The notes: generated by a model not told the origin, from the sequence alone. Shown: positions 27,084 through 36,990, numbered from the stretch's first letter. The stretch: 64,000 bases of DNA from Hoeflea marina (GCF_003182275.1 NZ_QGTR01000001.1:1390606-1454605); one strand, 5' to 3'. Translations and numbers: made by a program.

Positions 27084-30000
27084 CTAGAACCGCTTCGACC
27101 AGGTGCCCTGCAGGGCATGGGTCTGGGCACCGCTGCCGATCTGGCCCGCATAGGTGAGGTCGAGGCTGGTGCCGCCGCCGATGTCGAGCGCGAGTCCGCC
27201 GCCCAGCGTCAGCATGTCGCTTGCCACCGGCTCGCCCGAGATCTCGAACGCCAGTCCGCTGCCGAACCGCTGCACCGAGATCGGCGTTTCGGCGAAGGCA
27301 TGCCGCCAGCCGAGCGAGCCGCTGGCGGTCAGCAGCATTCCGTCGGCGACCGTGACCTGCCGCTCCACCCCGAGCCCGAGCGATGCGAAGGTCGCCTCGC
27401 TGACATTGGCCGCACTGCTCAGCGCCGCCGCGCCGCCGGTTTCGGTGAAGGCGTCGGTGGCGTGGCGGACATAGGCGAGCCCGGCGAAGGGTGTCAGCGA
27501 GACGGCGCCGAGATCGAACCGGTGCGCGACTTCGGCGAAGGCCTGTGCCGTGCCCGACGCGTAATCGGCGCTGAGCGTGTCGGAGAAGCCCGTGAAATCG
27601 ACCTGACGGGTCGTCGAAGTGTCATGCCGCGTGTAGCCGGCGCCGAAGGACACAAGCGTGTCGCCGAACTGGCGGCCGCCATAGGCGCCGAAGCCATAGT
27701 CGTCGCTGCTGGCCGAGGAATCGAGCGCGCCGATCTCCATCTCCGAGGTGCCGCCCTGCAGCAGCAGCCCCAGCCGCCAGACCCCGGCCATGCCGTCGAG
27801 GCCGATCACCATGCCGCCGTTGAGCGTCTCGGCGCCGGCAGTCTGGCTGCCCGCCTCGACGAGGCTGCGGGCGCCGTAGATCCGGCCCCACACGGCGTTG
27901 CTGCCGGGCTGCGCATCCGCCTCGGTTTCGCCGAAGGCCGCAAAGGCCTTGTCGATCCGGTTGGAGGCCATCCGGCCGATCATCGCGGCGCTCTCCACCG
28001 CGGCGCTTGCATGCGAGGCATGCACTTCGCCCGAAAGCTGGTCGAAGGCGGACTGCGCCTCCGCCTCGGTCAGCCACAGCACGGCGTCATAGACCGCATC
28101 GCCGGCGGCGAGCGCCTCGACGGCGGTGCCGGTCGAAATCTGGTTGCCGGTCACCCCGGTGGTGGAGAAGCCGATATCGTTGCGCTGGACGGCGACGGAG
28201 ACGGAGCCGGACCCGTAGGACAGCTGCGGCGCCAGGAACGCCAGGTCCGTGGTCACGGCGTCGAAGCTGCCGCTGAAGCTGCCGGCGGTGATGAAGGTGA
28301 ACGGGCCGCTGCCGTGCGCCGCGCCGCTGTTGGAGATCCGCACCGTGCCCCCGAGCGTCGCCAGGCCCGCGACCGCGACCTGGTCGGAATTGCCGTCGGA
28401 ATCAAGCCCGACATCAAGAAAGGAGCCGCTTTCGAAGCTGGCGCTGGCGACGCTGAGCACCTGCACGCCGCGGCCCTTCATGTCGATGGTGCTGCTGTTG
28501 GACAGCGCGGTGATGCCGGAGAGATCGCCCGACAATCTCAGCGTCCCGCTGTTGGAGAACGCGCCGATGATCTCGTTCTCGGCCACCACCCGGCCCGCAT
28601 TGCTGAAATCGCCGGTCCACAGGCCGAGCGTGGCGATGGTGCCGCTGTTGGCGAGCACATTGCCGCTCCAGCTGCTGTCGGCGGCGTTGAGTATGCTGCC
28701 GGCATTGGTCGTCACGTCGCCGATCCAGGTCGACCCGCCGGTCGGGCCGTTGGCGTCGCTGCCGGCGATGTTGATGATCAGGCCGGTATTGGCCTCCACA
28801 GCGCCGTTCCAGGTGCCGCCCGCATTGTGCAGGGTGCCGGCATTGCCCAGCACCCCGCCGGTCCAGATGCCGCCATTCCAGACCGTGCTGGCGTTGCTTT
28901 GCACGTCGCCGGTCCAGACCGCCGACTTGCCGTTGTCTATGCGGCCAGCATTGGTGATGACGTCGCCTTCCCAGATGCCGCCGCCGCCATTGAAGATCCA
29001 GTTGGTGTTGCTGTAGATGTCGCCAAACCAGTAGCCGAAGTCGCTTTCGTCGGCGATGTTGTCGTTGATGATGTGACCGGCATTGCTGAGGATATCGCCC
29101 TGCCAGGTGCCGCCGGCATTGGCGATGCGGCCGGGCCTGCCATTGGGGTCAAGCGGGCCATTGCTGACGATATCGCCGACCCAGGTCGCGTCATCGTTGT
29201 TGAAGATCCAGCCATTGTTGGTGAGCACATCGCCCTCCCAGCGCAGGTTGTTGTGGATGTCGTGGGTATTGCTGGCGAGGTTGGCCACATAGAGCGCGTT
29301 GTTCTCGAACCAGCCGGCATTGTCGAGGTCGTCATACACCGTGCCGTCGTTGACCAGGGTGCCGAAGTTGGCGATGTTCTGCGGAATGCGGATGCGCAGT
29401 GTGGCGCCGCTCGCCACATAGACCGTCGCGCCAACCCCGATATAGGCCGACTGGAACGACGCCTCTTCCGGCTCGCCATTGCCGATGTTGAGCACGCCGC
29501 CATTGACCAGCAGCGCCCCGAGCTCGATGTCGCCGCCCAGCGTCAGAGTGCCGAGACCGGTCTTGTCCAGAATCCCGCCGTCGCCGGTCATGATGCCGTC
29601 GAACACGACACTGACGCCCGCCGCCGTATTGAACCGCAGCGTCGCGCTGTCGGCGACGGTAACTGTGGCCTCGCCCGGCAGCGCCGCATCGCGCACTTCC
29701 AGCACGCCGCCATTGATGGCCACGCTGCCGCTGAAATCATTGGCGGAGTTGGCGAGAACCACCGTCGACGTGCCACTCTTCACCAGGTCTCCGGCGCCCG
29801 AGAGCTTTGCCCCGATCGTCGCCGTGCCGCCGTCGAAGCCGAGATTGAACGCGCTCGACGCCGTGATCGTCCCGCTCCAGCTGGCCGAGGCGCCGCTGAG
29901 GCTGTAGGTCGCCACGTCGATCGTCCCGCTGGCGCTGCCGCCGACGTGGTTGTAGGCGAGCGTCGTCACGTCGCCGGTCATCGTCCCGCCCGATTGCGTG

Positions 30001-33000
30001 TAGCTGTCGATCCCGGTGATCGTCCCGTCCATCGTGCCGCCGCTCTGCGTCATCGTGGCGCCCGCGCCGCCGGCGAGCAGCGCTGTCGAGGCGATGCTGC
30101 CGGTGTCGGACAGGGAAAACAGGGTGGAGAAATCCACGTCGCCCGAGAGCGTACCGCCGGACAGCGCAAAACTCGCCGCGGCGACGTCGCCGCTCATCGT
30201 GCCGCCCGATTGAGTGTAGGTCTTCGCGCCCGCAACGCTGCCGTTCATGGTGCCGGCGCTCTGCGTCATGGCCGCATCACCGCTGCCGGTGAGTTCGGCC
30301 GCCGAACTTATCTCGCCGGTGCCCGACAGCGAAAACAGGGTGGAGAAATCCGCGTCGCCCGAAAGGGTTCCGGCCGAAAGCGTGTAGCTGGCGGCGGTGG
30401 TGGCACCAGTCATCGTCCCGCCCGACTGCGTGTAGCTGGCGATGCCGGTGACGGTGCCCGCCATCGTACCGGCGCTCTGCGTGATGGTCGAACCGCTGCC
30501 GCCGGTCAATTGCGCCGTCGAGGTGACGCCGCCGGTGCCGGAGAGCGCGAGCAGGGTCGAGAAATTCGCGTCACCCGAAAGGGTTCCGGCCGAAAGCGTG
30601 TAGCTGGCGGCGGTGGTGGCGCCACTCATCGTCCCGCCCGACTGGGCGTAGCTGGCGATGCCGGTGACGGTGCCCGCCATCGTGCCGCCGCTCTGAGTCA
30701 TGGTTGAACCGCTGCCACCGGTCAGCTGCGACGTCGAGGTGACGCCGCCGGTGCCGGAGAGCGCGAGCAAGGTCGAGAAAGTCGCGTCACCCGAAAGGAT
30801 TCCGGCCGAAAGCGTGTAGCTGGCGGCGGTGGTGGCGCCACTCATCGTCCCGCCCGACTGGGCGTAGCTGGCGATGCCGGTGACGGTGCCCGCCATCGTG
30901 CCGCCGCTCTGCGTCATGACTGCCTCGCCGTTGCCGGTGAGCTCCGCCGCCGCCGTGACGTCGGCGCTGCCGGACAAGGCAAACAGGGTCGAGAAGTTCG
31001 CGTCACCCGAAAGGGTTCCGGCCGAAAGCGTGTAGCTGGCGGCGGTGGTGGCGCCACTCATCGTCCCGCCCGACTGCGTGTAGCTGGTGACGCCGGTGAC
31101 GGTTCCCGCCATCGTGCCGCCGCTCTGCGTCATGACTGCCTCGCCGTTGCCGGTGAGCTCCGCCGCCGCCGTGACATCGCCGCTGCCGGACAAGGCAAAC
31201 AGGGTCGAGAAGTTCGCGTCACCCGAAAGGGTTCCGGCCGAGAGCGTGTAGCTGGCGGCAGTGGTGGCGCCACTCATCGTCCCGCCGGTCTGCGTGTAGC
31301 TGGCGATGCCCGATAGCGTGCTGTCCATGCTGCCGCCGGTCTGAGTCAGCCGGGTGCTTGATGTCATGACGCCATCGCCGGACAGGGCAAAGAGGGTCGA
31401 GAAGGTGACGTCGCCGGACAGCACGCCGCCCAGGAGTTCGTAGCTGCCGGTCGAAACCGTGCCGCTCATCGTCCCGCCCGACTGCGCATAGGTCGCTGCC
31501 CCGGTGACGGTGCCTCCCATGGTGCCTGCGGACTGTGTCATCGTCGAGCCGCTGCCGCCGGTCAGCGTCGCCGTGGAGGCGACATCGCCCGTGCCGCTGA
31601 GCGCAAACAGCGTCGAGAAATTCACCTGGCCGCCGACCGTGCCTCCGGAGAGATCGTAGGTGCCGGTGCCGACCTTGCCGACGATGACGTTGGGCTTGCC
31701 ATCCTGCGCCCCGCCCATCGTTCCATCGGTCTGGGTGTAGCTGCTGACACCGCTGACGGTGCCCTTCATGCTGCCGGCCGATTGCGTCATGGTCGAACCC
31801 GCTCCGCCGGTCAGCACGGCCGAGCCATTGACCTGCCCTGCGCTGTTGGCGTCGATCGACCCCAGCGTGAACGCGCCGGAGAAGTTGACCGTCTTCGACA
31901 CCGTTCCGGCCGACAGCGTATAGTCGCCGGTCGAAACCGAGCCGTTCATCGTCCCTGCTGTCTGGGTATAGCTGGCAACGCCGGTGACGGAGCCCCCCAT
32001 TTTGCCAGGACCGCTCTGCGTCATCACCGAGCCCGCGCCGCCGATGATCTTCGCGCCCGTATCGACCTGGCCGTCGACCATGTCATAGAGCTCCGAGAAG
32101 CTGATGACGGCCGCGGAACCGACCCGTTCCTGCTGAACATAGGTGGCGATGCCGCTGACATTGCCGTTCATCTTCCCGCCGGTCTGCGTCACCGTCGAGC
32201 CGCTGGCCCCGATCAATGTGCCCGTCACGATCACATCTGACGGGTCTCCGGAAAGCTCGAAGCTTGAGAATCCCGCGACCTTGCCGGTCAGCGTTCCGCC
32301 GGACAGGGTGTAGGTCGTGGCCGTGACATCACCGCCCATGGCGCCGCCCGACTGCGTATAGCTGGCGATGCCCGATAGCGTGCTGTCCATGCTGCCGCCG
32401 GTCTGGGTCAGCTGGGTGCTTGATGTCACCACGCTATCGCCGGACAGGGCAAAGAGGGTCGAGAAGGTGACGTCGCCGGACAGCACGCCGCCCAGGAGTT
32501 CATAGCTGCCGGTCGTGACCTTGCCGCCCATGGTTCCGCCCGACTGGGTGTAGCCGGTGACGCCGCTGACGGTGCCGTCCATCGCGCCGCCGCTCTGCGC
32601 CACGGTGGCGCTGCCATCACCGATGAGCTGGCCGGTCGAGGTGACGCTGCCGGTTCCCGACAGCGCGGCGCTGGTCCCGAAATTGGCCGTGCCCGACAGC
32701 GTGCCGCCCGAGAGCGCATAGGTCTGCGCAGTGGTTTCGCCGCCCATGGTGCCGCCCGACTGGGTATAGCCGGTGACGCCGGTCACGGTGCCGTCCATCG
32801 CGCCGCCGGTCTGCGCCACGGTGGCGCTGCCATCGCCGATGAGCTTGCCGGTCGAGGTGACGCTGCCGGTCCCCGACAGCGTGGCGCTGGTCCCGAAATT
32901 GGCCGTTCCCGACAGCGTGCCGCCCGCGAGCGCATAGGTCTGCGCAGTGGCTTCGCCGCCCATGGTGCCGCCCGACTGGGTGTAGTCAGCGGCATCGACC

Positions 33001-35333
33001 TTGCCGTCCATCGTACCGTCCGACTGGGTGTAGCCGGTGATGCCGTTGACATGCCCGCTCATCGTGCCGCCCGACTGCGCCATCTGCGCAGTGGTGTCGC
33101 CCGACAGAGTCCCTTCGGCCAGAACCTCACCACTTCCCGAGAGCGTAAACAGGTCCGTGAAATCCACGTGGCCGGTGCCGGAAATGCTGCCGCCCGACAG
33201 CGCATAGTCCTCGGTCGCGACGTAGTTGGTCATCGCCCCACCGGACTGGGTATAACCGGTGATGTCGGAGACCACGCCGCCCATGGTTCCGCCGGACTGC
33301 GTCGCGACCGCAGCGCCATAGCCCCAGATGTAGTGATCGCCGACAGTGGCATCGCCCGACAAAGCGAACAGCTCCGAGAACCTCACCATTCCGTCCACGC
33401 TGCCACCCGACACGTCGTAGGTGCGCGCATAGACCTCGGCGTTCATGGTCCCGCCGGTCTGGGTGTATTTTGCAATCGTGTAGTCATCGGTATCGAGGGA
33501 CCAGACGGCACCACCCATGCTGCCGCCGGACTGCGTCATGGTCGCATCGATGTCACCGACGATGTCGACATATTCAATCCGCCCGTCCGACAGCTCGAAA
33601 TGATCGGTGAAATCGACAGTGCCCGTGATGGTCCCGCCGGACATCGTATAGGTCGCGATGCCGCTCACGCCGCCCGCCATCGTCCCGCCCGACTGCGTCA
33701 TGAGGGCGTCGCCATCGCCGATGAGGGAGTAGCCTTCACCGACCACGGCATCGCCGGACATCGCGAACAGGTCCGAAAAAACGACGCTGCCGCTGACGGT
33801 ACCGCCCGAGGCCTCGTAGGTCTCGGTGGTGACCTGGCCGGTCATGTCGCCGCCGGTCTGGGTATATTTGGCGATGGTCTCGGATTCGGTCTCCGAATAG
33901 ACATGGCCGCCCATGGTGCCGCCCGACTGCGTCATGGTTGCATCGGCACCGCCGATCAGATTCGCCAGGCCTATCGTCGCGTCGCCCGACAATTCGTACT
34001 CCGTGGCAAATCTGACAGTCGCCCTCCAGTCGTTTTCCTCGGTGATGTCGTTGATGGTGCCTCCCGATTGCACAAAGGCGTCTGTGACGACTTCGGTCGC
34101 CTGGAGAATGGTGCCCCCGGTCATGGTGTAGGTCTCGATGCCGCTGACCCAGGCGCCCATGGTCCCGCCCGACTGCGTCATGGCCGCGTCGCCATCGCCA
34201 ATGAGATAGATGTCGCCGAGACTGGCGTCACCGGACAGCGCGAACAGCTCGGAAAAACCGACATTGCTGTGGACCACGATGGTGCCACCCGAGGCCTCGT
34301 AGGTCCCCGTGGTGACCGTGCCGGTCATCTCGCCGCCAGTCTGGACATATTTCGAAATGCCGGCGCCGTCTTCGAACTGCACGGTGCCACCCATGGTGCC
34401 GCCGCTCTGCTCGAAGACTGCCCCGCTGTCCCCGACCAGCTGCGCTCCCCAGACGACGGTGCCGTCGCCCGACAGGTCAAAAGTCTCCGTGTATCCGATC
34501 TGGCCCTGGATGGTGCCGCCGGTCTGCGCGTAGCTGGTGAGGCCACTGGCACTTCCGTCCATTGTACCGCCGGTCTGCAGCATGGTGGCGTTGCCGTCGC
34601 CGGCCACCGTGCCGCTCACCAGCGCTCCGTCGGCCATGGTGAACTCGGTGCCGAGCGTGACGGTGCCCGCCATATGGGTCGCCGCCACGCCTTCTGCCCC
34701 GGAAATGGCGTAGGTCGAGGCCGTGACCAGACCCACCATCGCGCCACCGGTCTGCACGTAGGACGGCGTATGGATCTGCACCGGATTGAGCACTTCTCCC
34801 CCCGACTGGATGACCGTGCCGGCATCGCCCAGCTCGATCAGCCCGAATCGCTCGACCGTGCCGCCGCTGATGGTGAGCAGCGTCGAAATGTTGGCGATGC
34901 CCTGCGGGCCGGAATTGTTCGGGGCCGCCGGATTGCCCTGGCTGAGCGCCAGCCGGCCGCCAGTCACCTCGACGGTGTCGGCGTTGAGCTCGGCGTTCCG
35001 GTTGATCCACAGAGTGCCGCTCTCGATATTGACCGTTTCGACTGTGACATCGGTGTAGAGACCGGAATTGCCGGTTGCGATGGTGACGGTGTCACCTTGC
35101 GCAGGCACGGTGCCCCCGCTCCAGTTACCCCCGTCTTCCCAGCGCATCTCGACCGTGCTGGAGTTGATCCAGCTCACGTCATCCGCCGCCGCCGCGCCCG
35201 CTCCGGCAAGCAGCGCCGCGCCGGCGACGCCGAGCCGCATCAGCGAGCGGTGCCGCTCCACCCCGGCATTCCGGCAGGAGGAAGTCGCGCCGTGGCGAAG
35301 AAGCGCCACGCGTACGGACAAGGTGGGGGCCAT
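27084..35333 (-). CDS. Giant repeat-rich autotransporter (type Va secretion)
   Basis: This 2749-residue protein has an extended signal peptide (about 50 residues, hydrophobic core RLGVAGAALLAGAGAAAA). A passenger of about 2400 residues follows, then a C-terminal autotransporter beta-barrel at about 2478-2749, starting NAVWGRIYG and ending in the outer-membrane signature phenylalanine (GTWSKRF). Residues about 180-1820 are built from alternating units of the type TQSGGTMxG and YxLSGGTLSG, with FSTLFALSG between. These should fold as a long beta-helix. Around 1870 is an autotransporter-associated strand repeat (GGVLEVRDAALPGEATVTV). At about 2000-2265 a second repeat family reads WxGDVxSNAGxI. 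It has no protease triad or RGD that I can see. An adhesin or biofilm role is likely. Confidence 0.93.
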   Translation of the reverse strand: MAPTLSVRVALLRHGATSSCRNAGVERHRSLMRLGVAGAALLAGAGAAAADDVSWINSSTVEMRWEDGGNWSGGTVPAQGDTVTIATGNSGLYTDVTVETVNIESGTLWINRNAELNADTVEVTGGRLALSQGNPAAPNNSGPQGIANISTLLTISGGTVERFGLIELGDAGTVIQSGGEVLNPVQIHTPSYVQTGGAMVGLVTASTYAISGAEGVAATHMAGTVTLGTEFTMADGALVSGTVAGDGNATMLQTGGTMDGSASGLTSYAQTGGTIQGQIGYTETFDLSGDGTVVWGAQLVGDSGAVFEQSGGTMGGTVQFEDGAGISKYVQTGGEMTGTVTTGTYEASGGTIVVHSNVGFSELFALSGDASLGDIYLIGDGDAAMTQSGGTMGAWVSGIETYTMTGGTILQATEVVTDAFVQSGGTINDITEENDWRATVRFATEYELSGDATIGLANLIGGADATMTQSGGTMGGHVYSETESETIAKYTQTGGDMTGQVTTETYEASGGTVSGSVVFSDLFAMSGDAVVGEGYSLIGDGDALMTQSGGTMAGGVSGIATYTMSGGTITGTVDFTDHFELSDGRIEYVDIVGDIDATMTQSGGSMGGAVWSLDTDDYTIAKYTQTGGTMNAEVYARTYDVSGGSVDGMVRFSELFALSGDATVGDHYIWGYGAAVATQSGGTMGGVVSDITGYTQSGGAMTNYVATEDYALSGGSISGTGHVDFTDLFTLSGSGEVLAEGTLSGDTTAQMAQSGGTMSGHVNGITGYTQSDGTMDGKVDAADYTQSGGTMGGEATAQTYALAGGTLSGTANFGTSATLSGTGSVTSTGKLIGDGSATVAQTGGAMDGTVTGVTGYTQSGGTMGGETTAQTYALSGGTLSGTANFGTSAALSGTGSVTSTGQLIGDGSATVAQSGGAMDGTVSGVTGYTQSGGTMGGKVTTGSYELLGGVLSGDVTFSTLFALSGDSVVTSSTQLTQTGGSMDSTLSGIASYTQSGGAMGGDVTATTYTLSGGTLTGKVAGFSSFELSGDPSDVIVTGTLIGASGSTVTQTGGKMNGNVSGIATYVQQERVGSAAVISFSELYDMVDGQVDTGAKIIGGAGSVMTQSGPGKMGGSVTGVASYTQTAGTMNGSVSTGDYTLSAGTVSKTVNFSGAFTLGSIDANSAGQVNGSAVLTGGAGSTMTQSAGSMKGTVSGVSSYTQTDGTMGGAQDGKPNVIVGKVGTGTYDLSGGTVGGQVNFSTLFALSGTGDVASTATLTGGSGSTMTQSAGTMGGTVTGAATYAQSGGTMSGTVSTGSYELLGGVLSGDVTFSTLFALSGDGVMTSSTRLTQTGGSMDSTLSGIASYTQTGGTMSGATTAASYTLSAGTLSGDANFSTLFALSGSGDVTAAAELTGNGEAVMTQSGGTMAGTVTGVTSYTQSGGTMSGATTAASYTLSAGTLSGDANFSTLFALSGSADVTAAAELTGNGEAVMTQSGGTMAGTVTGIASYAQSGGTMSGATTAASYTLSAGILSGDATFSTLLALSGTGGVTSTSQLTGGSGSTMTQSGGTMAGTVTGIASYAQSGGTMSGATTAASYTLSAGTLSGDANFSTLLALSGTGGVTSTAQLTGGSGSTITQSAGTMAGTVTGIASYTQSGGTMTGATTAASYTLSAGTLSGDADFSTLFSLSGTGEISSAAELTGSGDAAMTQSAGTMNGSVAGAKTYTQSGGTMSGDVAAASFALSGGTLSGDVDFSTLFSLSDTGSIASTALLAGGAGATMTQSGGTMDGTITGIDSYTQSGGTMTGDVTTLAYNHVGGSASGTIDVATYSLSGASASWSGTITASSAFNLGFDGGTATIGAKLSGAGDLVKSGTSTVVLANSANDFSGSVAINGGVLEVRDAALPGEATVTVADSATLRFNTAAGVSVVFDGIMTGDGGILDKTGLGTLTLGGDIELGALLVNGGVLNIGNGEPEEASFQSAYIGVGATVYVASGATLRIRIPQNIANFGTLVNDGTVYDDLDNAGWFENNALYVANLASNTHDIHNNLRWEGDVLTNNGWIFNNDDATWVGDIVSNGPLDPNGRPGRIANAGGTWQGDILSNAGHIINDNIADESDFGYWFGDIYSNTNWIFNGGGGIWEGDVITNAGRIDNGKSAVWTGDVQSNASTVWNGGIWTGGVLGNAGTLHNAGGTWNGAVEANTGLIINIAGSDANGPTGGSTWIGDVTTNAGSILNAADSSWSGNVLANSGTIATLGLWTGDFSNAGRVVAENEIIGAFSNSGTLRLSGDLSGITALSNSSTIDMKGRGVQVLSVASASFESGSFLDVGLDSDGNSDQVAVAGLATLGGTVRISNSGAAHGSGPFTFITAGSFSGSFDAVTTDLAFLAPQLSYGSGSVSVAVQRNDIGFSTTGVTGNQISTGTAVEALAAGDAVYDAVLWLTEAEAQSAFDQLSGEVHASHASAAVESAAMIGRMASNRIDKAFAAFGETEADAQPGSNAVWGRIYGARSLVEAGSQTAGAETLNGGMVIGLDGMAGVWRLGLLLQGGTSEMEIGALDSSASSDDYGFGAYGGRQFGDTLVSFGAGYTRHDTSTTRQVDFTGFSDTLSADYASGTAQAFAEVAHRFDLGAVSLTPFAGLAYVRHATDAFTETGGAAALSSAANVSEATFASLGLGVERQVTVADGMLLTASGSLGWRHAFAETPISVQRFGSGLAFEISGEPVASDMLTLGGGLALDIGGGTSLDLTYAGQIGSGAQTHALQGTWSKRF
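30385..31300 (-). repeat. 216-bp near-identical tandem repeats inside the autotransporter gene
   Basis: The same block (starting TAGCTGGCGGCGGTGGTGGC on the plus strand) recurs at 30385, 30601, 30817, 31033 and 31249, exactly 216 bp or 72 codons apart each time. Differences between units are few. Another pair with the same 216-bp spacing is at 32601 and 32817. Confidence 0.92.
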
Positions 35334-35715
35334 GCAGACAGTCTCCCCTCCCGGAAGCCACGGAAGGTTTCAGTGAGGGCGGGGAATCAGGCAACGTCAA
35401 CCAAGCGTTAACACGCGCCCTCTCGGCCGCCAATCCTGTGTTTTTTCAGCGTAATTTTCATCGGACTGTGAGCACCCCGTTTGCGGAGGGCAGCCATCGC
35501 GCTCTGGCCGGATCGCGCGGAGCAGCCTGCATTGGACTTCCCGGGAGAGGATGGGCCGCGCGTCCAATGAGAGGATGAGCCGGCGAGAGAACCGGGTCGC
35601 TCGCCGCGGCCGCCGGAAATCCGCTTCATCCACAGCTGATCTTCTCTCACGCCTCGATTGGCTGCGCCGCCCCACCAACTCGGCACCCCACCTCGCCCTC
35701 GGCAAAATCACTTTG
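35334..35715. other. Spacer between autotransporter and ArsR genes, no gene seen
   Basis: This 380-bp stretch presumably holds the autotransporter promoter. No ORF with a credible ribosome site or family match was found. The reverse-strand frames here are arginine-rich shadows. Confidence 0.5.
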
Positions 35716-35756
35716 CCATATGGAAAACTTTTGCTATGGTTCTCCATATGGAAAAC
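35716..35756. promoter_or_regulatory. Two direct 13-bp operator repeats over the ArsR start
   Basis: CCATATGGAAAAC occurs at 35716-35728 and again at 35744-35756, 28 bp apart. Each contains the palindrome CCATATGG. The second copy includes the ATG start codon of the ArsR gene (35748), so binding there would block both transcription and translation initiation. Confidence 0.65.
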
Positions 35757-36098
35757 CATTCATCCGATCTCGATTCCGCCTTCCACGCGCTGGCCGACCC
35801 GACGCGGCGCGCCGTGGTGAGCCGGCTCACCCGTGGCCCGGCACCGGTCAGCGAACTGGCCAGGCCGTTTGCCATGGGGCTGCCCTCCTTCATGAAGCAT
35901 CTGCGCGTGCTCGAGGCGGACGGCCTGATCCGGACCGAGAAGCGGGGCCGCGTGCGCACCTGCCGCATCGATGCCGGCAGGCTCGCGGCCGCCGAATCCT
36001 GGCTCGCGCAGCAGCGGGTCGAGTGGCAGGCCGCGGCCGACCGCCTCGCCGATTATGTCGAAACCCGCATGCCGAGGAGTGAGGACCATGACGACTGA
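35748..36098 (+). CDS. ArsR family transcriptional regulator
   Basis: This 116-residue winged-helix protein begins MENHSSDLDSAFHALADPTR, the normal ArsR opening (ALADPTRRAVVSRL), with a recognition helix around AMGLPSFMKHLRVLEADGL. There is no metal-binding cysteine pair, so it belongs to the metal-independent ArsR group usually paired with an SRPBCC/AHSA1 gene. That gene follows with an 11-nt overlap. ATG 35748 is preferred over 35736 because it gives the family N-terminus. The start codon sits within a 13-bp repeat that is probably its own operator. Confidence 0.9.
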   Translation: MENHSSDLDSAFHALADPTRRAVVSRLTRGPAPVSELARPFAMGLPSFMKHLRVLEADGLIRTEKRGRVRTCRIDAGRLAAAESWLAQQRVEWQAAADRLADYVETRMPRSEDHDD

Positions 36099-36558
36099 GA
36101 CATCCGAACTGACGATCGACCGCTTCATCGATGCCCCGCCCTCCCGGGTGTTTGCTGCCTGGAGCAGGCCCGAGCACCTGGCGCAGTGGTGGATCCCTGC
36201 GCCGCTCGAATGCCGGGTGGTCAAGCTCGATCTGAGGCCCGGCGGCGGCTTCGAGACCCGCATGCGCGAGGGCGGCGGCGAGTTCCAGCCCCATGTGGAG
36301 GGTTGTTTTCTCGACGTCGTTGCCGACGCCCGCCTGGTCTGGACCACGGCGCTCGCCGAAGGCTGGCGCCCGGTCGAGCCCTGGCTGGCGCTGACCGCGA
36401 TCATCACCTTCACCCCCGAAGGCCGGGGCACCCGCTACGCCGCCCGCGTCCTGCACCGGACGGCCGCGGATTCGCGAAAGCATGCGGAGATGGGATTCCA
36501 CGAGGGTTGGGGCACCGTGGCCGACCAGCTCGCAGCCTTCGTCGGGCGCTCCGCGTGA
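36088..36558 (+). CDS. SRPBCC (AHSA1-like) family protein
   Basis: This 156-residue helix-grip protein opens with LTIDRFIDAPPSRVFAAWSR and has the AHSA1 segments LAQWWIPAPLECRVVKLDLRPGG and the C-terminal HEGWGTVADQLAAFV. The fold has a deep hydrophobic cavity for lipid-like or aromatic ligands. It overlaps the ArsR gene by 11 nt with a GAGGAGTGAGG ribosome site. This ArsR-SRPBCC pairing is widespread and probably forms a small ligand-responsive module. The ligand is not known. Confidence 0.88.
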   Translation: MTTETSELTIDRFIDAPPSRVFAAWSRPEHLAQWWIPAPLECRVVKLDLRPGGGFETRMREGGGEFQPHVEGCFLDVVADARLVWTTALAEGWRPVEPWLALTAIITFTPEGRGTRYAARVLHRTAADSRKHAEMGFHEGWGTVADQLAAFVGRSA

Positions 36559-36806
36559 CCGGGGCTGATCGTGACCGCCGGCGGCGATCATCTCGCCCGC
36601 CCGCTTCGCTTCCGCCCTGAGCTCTGTTTGTTGACGACCGATTGTCACCTTGACCCTTCTCGGGCGCATCGCCGTGATCAAGCAGCGGTGCGCAGATATC
36701 GTCCGGCCCACCCAAACATTGCCGCAGCGGGCTGGAGCCGCAACGGGCCGGGGTCGCAGGATACCGGCAAGCCGGGCCTCGGAGTCAGGCCGGCGCCGCG
36801 ACCCCG

Positions 36807-36893
36807 TCAGAAAATCAGCATCAGGATGCCGACGATGACGAGAAGTCCGACGAGAAAGATGAATCCGACCGTGCCGCCAATGAACTTGAGCAT
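36807..36893 (-). CDS. 28-residue single-span membrane protein
   Basis: This short ORF starts MLKFIGGTVGF and is almost entirely hydrophobic, ending in a VGILMLIF tail. It would form one transmembrane helix with a lysine near its N-terminus. Support comes from an AGGAG box eight bases before the ATG and from the uninterrupted hydrophobic composition, which is unusual in a region where random frames are rich in arginine and proline. It stands alone between the SRPBCC gene and a REP-like element. I do not recognise a named family. Confidence 0.6.
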   Translation of the reverse strand: MLKFIGGTVGFIFLVGLLVIVGILMLIF

Positions 36894-36990
36894 TCCAAAA
36901 TCTCCTGTGTGCAGATGATCGACGAACGCGCGGGCGCCAACATTGTTCCGATCCGGCTCACACGGCTTGGTCCTCCGGGCGACCCTCATC

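Noticed and set aside
27117..30707. 1196-codon open frame antisense to the autotransporter (also 33051-35411, 786 codons)
   Set aside because: The frame is open because the opposite strand is a low-complexity repeat gene with biased codons. The protein is Arg/Ala/Gly-rich with no domain, and it mirrors the autotransporter repeats.
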